Part shown: piece after piece, positions 1-5,102 of the stretch
How the letters are laid out: every line of letters starts with the position of its first letter
How positions within the stretch are numbered: the first letter of the stretch is position 1
From: Dysgonamonadaceae bacterium
GTDB lineage: Bacteria > Bacteroidota > Bacteroidia > Bacteroidales > Azobacteroidaceae
Reading direction: 5' to 3'
NCBI GenBank assembly: GCA_031287395.1
Contig: JAITTA010000191.1
Coordinates: 1-9,254, forward strand
DNA: 9,254 nt
The notes under the pieces: generated by a model
Databases searched by the model: none
The model's input: only the letters and a program-made list of their open reading frames with translations
Told to the model about the DNA's origin: nothing
Translations under genes and position numbers: made by a program

Positions 1-1111
1 CTGTTTCTATTTGTTTCAGCAAGTAACTGAGTGGACGTTTTTTCTCGGCACTCCCTGTGAAACGCATATTTTTAGTCTCAGGATTGTCGTAATGAATTGA
101 AAAGTCGTACCAACGGGAAAGTTTTTTAAGAATATCATCCATCGGTTGATTCCTGAAAATGAATTCCCCGCGCACCCAGGCGGTGTAAATTTCCGTGTTT
201 ACTTTTTCCTGTAATACTTTTTTCGATTCTTTGTTGAATGTCAGTTGGTGTCCCGGAGTAATCAGATATGATTCGTTGTTGTACCGGATCTTAACTTCCA
301 CACTTCCTGTAACGAGAGTGGTTGCTACTTCGGTATCTTCTCCATATGACGAGAGATTAAAGGATGTTCCCAAAACTTTCAGTTCTATATTTTCCGTTTC
401 GACTGAGAATGATTTTCCATTGTGTTCCACATCAAAGAAAGCTTCCCCTTCCAGTTTTACATGTCTTTCATTTCCTTCGAAATAAGACGGATAAGTTAAT
501 TTACTTCCGGAATTGAGGTGAACTTGTGTTCCGTCGGATAATTTCAATTCATATTCTCCTCCGATAGGTATAAAAATAGTGTGGTATTCGACTTTTTTAG
601 TTTTTCCATTACCGGAATCGTAGTTCAGACGCCCACCGGTCGTATCGTTATTGATGGAAATCCCGTCTTTTTCTTCTATTTTGAAGTCGGAATCCAAAGA
701 AACCGAAGAACCGTTTGCAAGTAAAAGAACGGCTTTTTTTCCTCCAGGCACGATTCGTTGGGATTCAATTTGTGCAATGCTTGTTTTTTGATTCTGATAT
801 TTGGAGATATAGAATAAACTGGAGGTGACAAGTATTGCAATGATGGAAGCATAACGGGTCCAGACCGGAATCCGGAATCTTCTCTGGTGTTTTTCTTTCT
901 CCTGTATTCCTGTTTTTGCAACAATATTCCGGTATATCTTATCGGTATCGAAAACAGAGTTGTCGTTTTTCAAGGATAGGAACAGGGCTTTGTTTTCTTC
1001 ATCTTTTTCCAGCCAAGCCAGAAATTCCGGATCATTTTCCGGCATTTCACCGCATAATACCCGACAGAGTAATTCCCATTTATCGTAGTTGTTTTTTATT
1101 ATTTTCAACAT
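1..1111 (-). CDS. FecR-family anti-sigma factor (C-terminus cut by window edge)
   Basis: Inner-membrane anti-sigma regulator that, in this family, relays a signal from an outer-membrane TonB-dependent receptor to an ECF sigma factor. I read 370 codons from an ATG at 1109-1111 with no stop before the left edge. Residues 1-80 form the cytoplasmic sigma-binding part (WELLCRVLCGEMPENDPEF near 12-30). One membrane segment lies at about 86-102 (YASIIAILVTSSLFYIS). The periplasmic FecR domain spans about 176-275, with hallmark motifs IPIGGEYELKLSDGTQVHLN, VKLEGEAFFDV (218-228) and LKVLGTSFNL (244-253). The region from about 313 (WVRGEFIFRNQPMDDILKKL) looks like the start of the DUF4974 C-terminal domain, which is incomplete here. 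Its presumed sigma partner at 3088-3645 is on the same strand but separated by the GH32 gene, so this gene needs its own promoter in 1112-1395. A SusC/TonB-type receptor gene would be expected further left; this is inference. Family call is firm, pairing less so. Confidence 0.93.
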   Translation of the reverse strand, partial: MLKIIKNNYDKWELLCRVLCGEMPENDPEFLAWLEKDEENKALFLSLKNDNSVFDTDKIYRNIVAKTGIQEKEKHQRRFRIPVWTRYASIIAILVTSSLFYISKYQNQKTSIAQIESQRIVPGGKKAVLLLANGSSVSLDSDFKIEEKDGISINNDTTGGRLNYDSGNGKTKKVEYHTIFIPIGGEYELKLSDGTQVHLNSGSKLTYPSYFEGNERHVKLEGEAFFDVEHNGKSFSVETENIELKVLGTSFNLSSYGEDTEVATTLVTGSVEVKIRYNNESYLITPGHQLTFNKESKKVLQEKVNTEIYTAWVRGEFIFRNQPMDDILKKLSRWYDFSIHYDNPETKNMRFTGSAEKKRPLSYLLKQIET

Positions 1112-1180
1112 AGATTGTGTATTAATATTATTTATATACGAAACACGGAGCCGGACAAAAAGTATTATTTGTTGCTGAAA

Positions 1181-1199
1181 ATTCGATCCGCTATCGAAT
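1181..1199. repeat. Perfect inverted repeat, 7-base arms, 5-base spacer
   Basis: ATTCGAT, spacer CCGCT, then ATCGAAT. The arms are exact reverse complements. It lies 70 bases upstream of the FecR start codon and about 200 bases upstream of the GH32 start codon. No T-run follows on either strand, so a terminator is unlikely. It could be an operator for a regulator of one or both genes; that role is inference. Confidence 0.5.
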
Positions 1200-1300
1200 A
1201 TTGCAGTACAGGAATGTCCTCTCGGTTTTGGAAAGTCAAAAACAAGACAGAGTTTAATTAGCACTTATTTTATAAATTTTACAAAAAAAGCGATCAATAT

Positions 1301-1331
1301 TTTCCAATTTCGTTAACATAGATTAACTTTA
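1301..1331 (+). promoter_or_regulatory. Weak candidate promoter for the GH32 gene
   Basis: TAACTTTA at 1324-1331 matches the Bacteroidota -7 consensus TAnnTTTG except for the last base. TTTC at 1301-1304 could serve as the -33 element (consensus TTTG) with a 19-base spacer. Transcription would start near 1338 and give a leader of about 60 bases. Both elements have a mismatch, so this may instead be a promoter that needs an activator or an alternative sigma factor. Confidence 0.25.
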
Positions 1332-1395
1332 TCGAAAAATTATACCGGTAAAATTCCGGATGAGCACAATCAATTAAATGAAGTAACAGATTACC

Positions 1396-3039
1396 ATGAG
1401 AAAAAGAATTGTTTTTATTATCGGTCTTACTTTGGCTAATCATATTTTTCTGTTTGCCGGAGATATTTCCATTAAAGTTACTAAAAAGTATTTAAATATT
1501 CCGGTTTCACAACAAGACAAACGGGCGCTCATGCGCTTTGAGACGGGTGGAGTTCAGGAACGCGAATTTCAAATCAGGTTGGCATCCGGGATTCCGGATT
1601 ACTGGGTCTTTTGTGATTTGGCCTCTTTTAAAGGAAAAACAATTAAAATAAGCTATGAAGGAAATAGCGAAGGGTTAAGCAAAATTTACCAGGACGATGT
1701 AATTGCCGGTAAGGATAGTCTTTATAAAGAACGGAATCGTCCGCAATTTCACTTCACTTCGCGGAGGGGATGGAATAATGACCCCAACGGACTGATTTTT
1801 TATGAAGGTGAGTATCATTTGTTTTACCAGCACAACCCCTATGAAAGGGAATGGGAAAACATGCATTGGGGACATGCTGTCAGTAAAGACCTGATCCGTT
1901 GGGAAGAGCTTCCCGAGGCGTTGTATCCGGATAAATTAGGTACGATGTTTTCCGGTTCTGCCGTGATTGATTATAACAATACAGCCGGGTTCAACAAAGG
2001 CAATATCCCGGCGATGATTGCAATTTACACGGCGGATAGTCCGGATAAACAGGTGCAATGCATTGCTTATAGTCTGGATAAAGGCCGTACTTGGGAAAAA
2101 TATGCCCGGAATCCTGTCATCGATTCCAAAGCAAAGTGGAACAGTAAAGATACGCGCGATCCGAAAGTGTTTTGGTACAAACCCGGTAATCATTGGGTAT
2201 TGGTCTTGAATGAACGTGACGGACATTCTATTTATACCTCGGATAATCTGAAAGAATGGCATTTTGAAAGTCATATTACCGGATTCTGGGAATGTCCGGA
2301 ACTTTTCGAATTATCCGTTGATGGGGATAAGAATGATACCCGATGGGTGATGTATGGGGCTTCCGGTACCTATATGATTGGTCGGTTCGACGGAAAAACG
2401 TTTACTCCCGAGTCGGGAAAATATAACTATACGGCAGGCTCAATCTATGCAGCCCAGACTTATACGAATATTCCGGATACGGACGGAAGACGTATCCAGA
2501 TCGGGTGGGGGAGAATTCAACAACCGGGCATGCCTTTCAACGGAATGATGCTTTTGCCTACGGAACTGACTCTCCGGAATACCAAAGAAGGTATACGGTT
2601 GTTTAATGTACCGGTCAGGGAAGTTGAAATGTTGCATGGAACTTCGGTGCAGTGGAAATCATTGGCTCCGGAAAAAGCAAATGAACTTTTAAAACAATTC
2701 TGTTCCGATGATTGTCTCAGAATAAGAACAACATTCAAACTATCCCATGCTACGGATGCCGGACTTAATTTATCCGGACAATCGCTTGTCAATTACGATA
2801 TGAATTTTAATCAGGTAAATGGTGTCTTTTATTCTCCGGACGACCGGACAAGCATGGAAATAACAGCAGATATTTTTATTGACAAGACTTCTGTTGAAGT
2901 GTTTATCGATGGAGGCGCTTACTCTTATTCCATGGAACGGAAACCTCGTCCGGGTAATAAGGAGGGTTTTCATTTTTGGGGAAACAACATCGAAGTCAAT
3001 TCCCTGGAAGTTTATCAAATGAATTCTATCTGGAAATGA
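1396..3039 (+). CDS. Secreted glycoside hydrolase family 32 fructanase (levanase/inulinase/invertase type)
   Basis: Hydrolyses beta-fructosyl linkages (levan, inulin or sucrose) with retention, probably in the periplasm or at the cell surface. The N-terminus has a signal peptide ending near LFA/GD (residue 21), with no lipobox cysteine. Residues about 22-110 resemble the DUF4980 beta-domain found ahead of Bacteroides GH32 enzymes. The five-blade propeller follows from about 115, and a C-terminal beta-sandwich from about 415 to 547 ends with a SVEVFIDGG motif (499-507). The three GH32 catalytic motifs are present: WNNDPNG (126-132, nucleophile D129), RDP (254-256, transition-state stabiliser D255) and ECP (299-301, acid/base E299). 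GQSGTYM-like segment GASGTYMIG is at 321-329. The length of 547 residues is normal for the family. Endo versus exo action and levan versus inulin preference cannot be read from the sequence. It lies between, and opposite to, the sigma and anti-sigma genes, converging on the former. Confidence 0.95.
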   Translation: MRKRIVFIIGLTLANHIFLFAGDISIKVTKKYLNIPVSQQDKRALMRFETGGVQEREFQIRLASGIPDYWVFCDLASFKGKTIKISYEGNSEGLSKIYQDDVIAGKDSLYKERNRPQFHFTSRRGWNNDPNGLIFYEGEYHLFYQHNPYEREWENMHWGHAVSKDLIRWEELPEALYPDKLGTMFSGSAVIDYNNTAGFNKGNIPAMIAIYTADSPDKQVQCIAYSLDKGRTWEKYARNPVIDSKAKWNSKDTRDPKVFWYKPGNHWVLVLNERDGHSIYTSDNLKEWHFESHITGFWECPELFELSVDGDKNDTRWVMYGASGTYMIGRFDGKTFTPESGKYNYTAGSIYAAQTYTNIPDTDGRRIQIGWGRIQQPGMPFNGMMLLPTELTLRNTKEGIRLFNVPVREVEMLHGTSVQWKSLAPEKANELLKQFCSDDCLRIRTTFKLSHATDAGLNLSGQSLVNYDMNFNQVNGVFYSPDDRTSMEITADIFIDKTSVEVFIDGGAYSYSMERKPRPGNKEGFHFWGNNIEVNSLEVYQMNSIWK

Positions 3040-3087
3040 AAAGATGGCGGCATTTGGAAAGGTCCTTGAGATGAGGGGGCTGTTACA

Positions 3088-3645
3088 TTAAAACAGGCAG
3101 ACGATTTTTGCCCGTATTATCCGGTAAGCTTTGGAAACCTGTACTTTGACGGTATTGACGGATATTCCGAATTTAGTGGCGACTTCCGTGTATTTTTTCC
3201 TTTCCAGTGTTGCCATAACAAAAATTTTACGGCATCTTTCCGGAAGTTCTTCAATGGCTTTCAAAAGATGTTTCTGAAGTTCTTCGGCTTCGTCGCTCAG
3301 GGATTCTTCTTCCGTAAGTCCGCTCAGGGTGATTTCGTATCCGTAAATGAACTTTTCGTTATCCCTCAGATAATTCAGGGAGGCATTATAAATGGAACGG
3401 TAAGCATACGACGAAAAGGAAGGAGAAAAATGAAGGGACTCTTTTCTTTCCCAATATTGAATAAAAAAATCCTGTACAATATCTTCAGCAGCTTCTTTGT
3501 TTCCTATTATTTTATACGACCAGTAACACAACCTTGTGCTATACAGATAGAACAGATGCTTAAAGGCTGTGGGATTTCCATTCCGGATTTCAAGTATTAA
3601 ATCTTTCTCGTCGTGAGTTATATTAACATCAGAATACAGATTCAT
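3088..3645 (-). CDS. ECF-family RNA polymerase sigma factor (sigma-70 group 4)
   Basis: Directs RNA polymerase to a small regulon, normally while released from a FecR-type anti-sigma factor. Region 2 spans about residues 24-95, with the core-binding and -10 recognition segment around EDIVQDFFIQYWE (54-66). Region 4 spans about 125-180, with LPERCRKIFVMATLE (134-148) followed by a helix-turn-helix, YTEVATKFGISVNTVKVQVS (152-171). No region 1 or 3 is present, as expected for 185 residues. The start is the ATG at 3643-3645; no convincing Shine-Dalgarno sequence is visible, which is usual in this phylum. Its 3' end faces the end of the GH32 gene 48 bases away, instead of leading into a FecR gene. 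The nearest FecR gene on the same strand begins 1,977 bases further downstream, beyond the GH32 gene. The TonB-dependent-receptor-type regulatory circuit is inferred from the family. Confidence 0.94.
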   Translation of the reverse strand: MNLYSDVNITHDEKDLILEIRNGNPTAFKHLFYLYSTRLCYWSYKIIGNKEAAEDIVQDFFIQYWERKESLHFSPSFSSYAYRSIYNASLNYLRDNEKFIYGYEITLSGLTEEESLSDEAEELQKHLLKAIEELPERCRKIFVMATLERKKYTEVATKFGISVNTVKVQVSKAYRIIRAKIVCLF

Positions 3646-3743
3646 AAGGTGCCGTATTTTAATTAAAACACAAATGAACTGTAAAAGTATTACTTTTGTT
3701 TGAAGAAATGATTACTTTTTTATTTAAGATAATACTTTATTTC

Positions 3744-3751
3744 TATCTTTG
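3744..3751 (+). promoter_or_regulatory. Bacteroidota -7 box for the oxidoreductase operon
   Basis: TATCTTTG is an exact match to TAnnTTTG. TTTA at 3719-3722 is a possible -33 element at 21 bases' spacing, but weak. Transcription would start around 3757-3760 and give a leader of about 30 bases before the ATG at 3789. A second exact match, TACTTTTG at 3691-3698, lies further upstream but has no TTTG-like -33 element. The box at 3744 lies inside the longer reading frame that opens at 3696, which argues against that upstream start. Confidence 0.55.
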
Positions 3752-3788
3752 TGTTTTAGTTATTGTGAAACAATTGAAAATATATAAT

Positions 3789-5057
3789 ATGGATGAAAAA
3801 CGCACAATGAACCGGAGGAGTTTTTTGAGAACTTCCATCTTATCGGCTGCCGCATTGACAATTGTCCCCCGTCGTGTATTGGGAGGAAACGGTTATCTCG
3901 CTCCAAGTGACGAATTGACAAAAGCTATTATCGGGACGGGTTCCATGGGGCGTAGTCATTTGAGGTACCCCGGACGGATTGTCGCTCTGTGCGATGTGGA
4001 TAAAAAACACCTGGAAATAGCGCAGAAAATGTGTCCTGCGGGAATCCGGACTTACCACGATTACCGTGAATTGTTATTAAACCCGGAAATTGATATCGTG
4101 CATATTGCTACGCCGCCTCACTGGCATGGTATCATGGCTGTCGATGCAGCTAAAGCCGGAAAAGATATCTGGTGTGAAAAACCGATGACCCGTACCATAG
4201 GCGAGGGTATACGGGTGAAAGAGGCCGTTGAACAATACGGAAGGATGTTCCGGTTGAATACCTGGTTCCGGTTTAACGATTCGTTCTATGGAATGAATAC
4301 AACTGTCAGGCCGATTAAAAAACTGGTCGATAGCGGTCTGCTGGGATGGCCCCTGAAAGTAACCGTCAGCAAGACTACCGGATTCGACTGGAAATTCTAT
4401 TGGGTGGGAAAGACTAATCTGAGTCCGCAGCCTGTTCCCGAAAATCTCGATTACGACATGTGGTTAGGTCCGGCACCTTATAAACCCTACAACTCCCACC
4501 GTTCGCACGGAACTTTCCGCGGGTATTGGGATTACGACGGTGGCGGTCTGGGAGACATGGGACAACATTATCTTGACCCTGTCCAGTATTTCCTGGGAAA
4601 AGATAATACAAGCCCCATCCGGGTGGATGTGGAGGCCCCGCAACAGGATTCCGATGCCTGTGGTACCTGGAATCGCATTGTCCTGACTTATGAAGATGGT
4701 TGCCGGATCATTCTCGATGGAGATAACCGCGATACGAATGCCGCTTACATCGAAGGTCCTAAAGGAAAATTGTATGCAGGCTTCAAATCGGATATCCCCG
4801 ATTTGAAACGAAAACTGGCTGCAATGCCTGATCCGGAGCCTCAATTAACCGATTTTGCAGAATCGGTTCGTTTCCGCCATAAGTTTGCACTGAACGAGGA
4901 TAACGGATTCCGTTCGGCAACCGTTGTGAATATGGCGATTATTGCCGTACGATTGGGACGCACCCTGCATTTTGATCCCGTCAGGCTCGAATTCGTTAAC
5001 GATCCGGGAGCAAATGCCTTGATCAATCAACCGATGCGGGCTCCATGGGCAATCTGA
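3789..5057 (+). CDS. Tat-exported Gfo/Idh/MocA-family oxidoreductase, candidate glycoside 3-oxidoreductase
   Basis: NAD(P)-dependent oxidation or reduction of a sugar, probably of a glycoside hydroxyl. From the ATG at 3789 it has 422 residues. A twin-arginine signal, NRRSFLRTS (8-16), leads a hydrophobic stretch ILSAAALTIVP (17-27), so folded export with bound cofactor is predicted. The Rossmann fold starts at about 45 with GTGSMG (49-54) and an acidic residue after CDVD (68-71). The family motif EKP is at 130-132 (WCEKPMT), carrying the usual lysine K131. The substrate-domain motif GDMGQHYLD (255-263) carries the expected His and Asp. The frame opens upstream at a TTG (3696), but the promoter box at 3744-3751 and the Tat motif position favour 3789; 3807 is a second possible start. 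The next gene begins 45 bases downstream and encodes a DUF1080 protein, a common partner of such enzymes. The exact substrate is unknown. Confidence 0.9.
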   Translation: MDEKRTMNRRSFLRTSILSAAALTIVPRRVLGGNGYLAPSDELTKAIIGTGSMGRSHLRYPGRIVALCDVDKKHLEIAQKMCPAGIRTYHDYRELLLNPEIDIVHIATPPHWHGIMAVDAAKAGKDIWCEKPMTRTIGEGIRVKEAVEQYGRMFRLNTWFRFNDSFYGMNTTVRPIKKLVDSGLLGWPLKVTVSKTTGFDWKFYWVGKTNLSPQPVPENLDYDMWLGPAPYKPYNSHRSHGTFRGYWDYDGGGLGDMGQHYLDPVQYFLGKDNTSPIRVDVEAPQQDSDACGTWNRIVLTYEDGCRIILDGDNRDTNAAYIEGPKGKLYAGFKSDIPDLKRKLAAMPDPEPQLTDFAESVRFRHKFALNEDNGFRSATVVNMAIIAVRLGRTLHFDPVRLEFVNDPGANALINQPMRAPWAI

Positions 5058-5059
5058 GA

Positions 5060-5084
5060 AATTAAGAATTAAGAATTAAAAATT
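5060..5084 (+). repeat. Short tandem repeat of the heptamer AATTAAG
   Basis: About three and a half copies: AATTAAG at 5060-5066, AATTAAG at 5067-5073, AATTAAA at 5074-5080, then AATT. It fills more than half of the 45-base spacer between the oxidoreductase and HEAT-DUF1080 genes. From memory, similar AATTAA-type runs recur between genes in Bacteroidales genomes; their role is not known to me. It cannot form a stable hairpin, so it is not a terminator. Confidence 0.7.
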
Positions 5085-5102
5085 GATGAAGTCAGAATAG
5101 TT

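Larger units (their letters stand above)
1112..1395. other. Divergent intergenic region between the FecR and GH32 genes
   Basis: This 284-base AT-rich stretch separates two divergently transcribed genes and must carry promoters for both. I see no coding potential and no RNA gene. It contains a perfect inverted repeat at 1181-1199, a palindrome TACCGGTA at 1343-1350, a short inverted repeat GTTAA/TTAAC at 1312-1327, and a weak Bacteroidota promoter candidate facing the GH32 gene. No clean TAnnTTTG box was found facing the FecR gene. Confidence 0.6.

Noticed and set aside
195..485. 96-codon plus-strand frame
   Set aside because: It is antisense to the FecR domain region and has no start-site or product support.
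676..924. 82-codon minus-strand frame
   Set aside because: It is an alternative frame of the FecR gene, whose own frame is continuous and carries conserved motifs.
3040..3087. Possible bidirectional terminator between the convergent GH32 and sigma genes
   Set aside because: I found no stable stem with a T-run in these 48 bases.
3691..3698. TACTTTTG as the main promoter box for the oxidoreductase operon
   Set aside because: It matches TAnnTTTG but has no TTTG-like element at the proper upstream distance and is farther from the start than the box at 3744.
3696..3788. N-terminal extension of the oxidoreductase frame beginning at a TTG
   Set aside because: It contains an exact -7 promoter box, and the downstream ATG places a Tat motif at the normal position.
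4464..4844. 126-codon minus-strand frame
   Set aside because: It is the complement of the oxidoreductase substrate domain; composition reflects codon bias of the sense gene.
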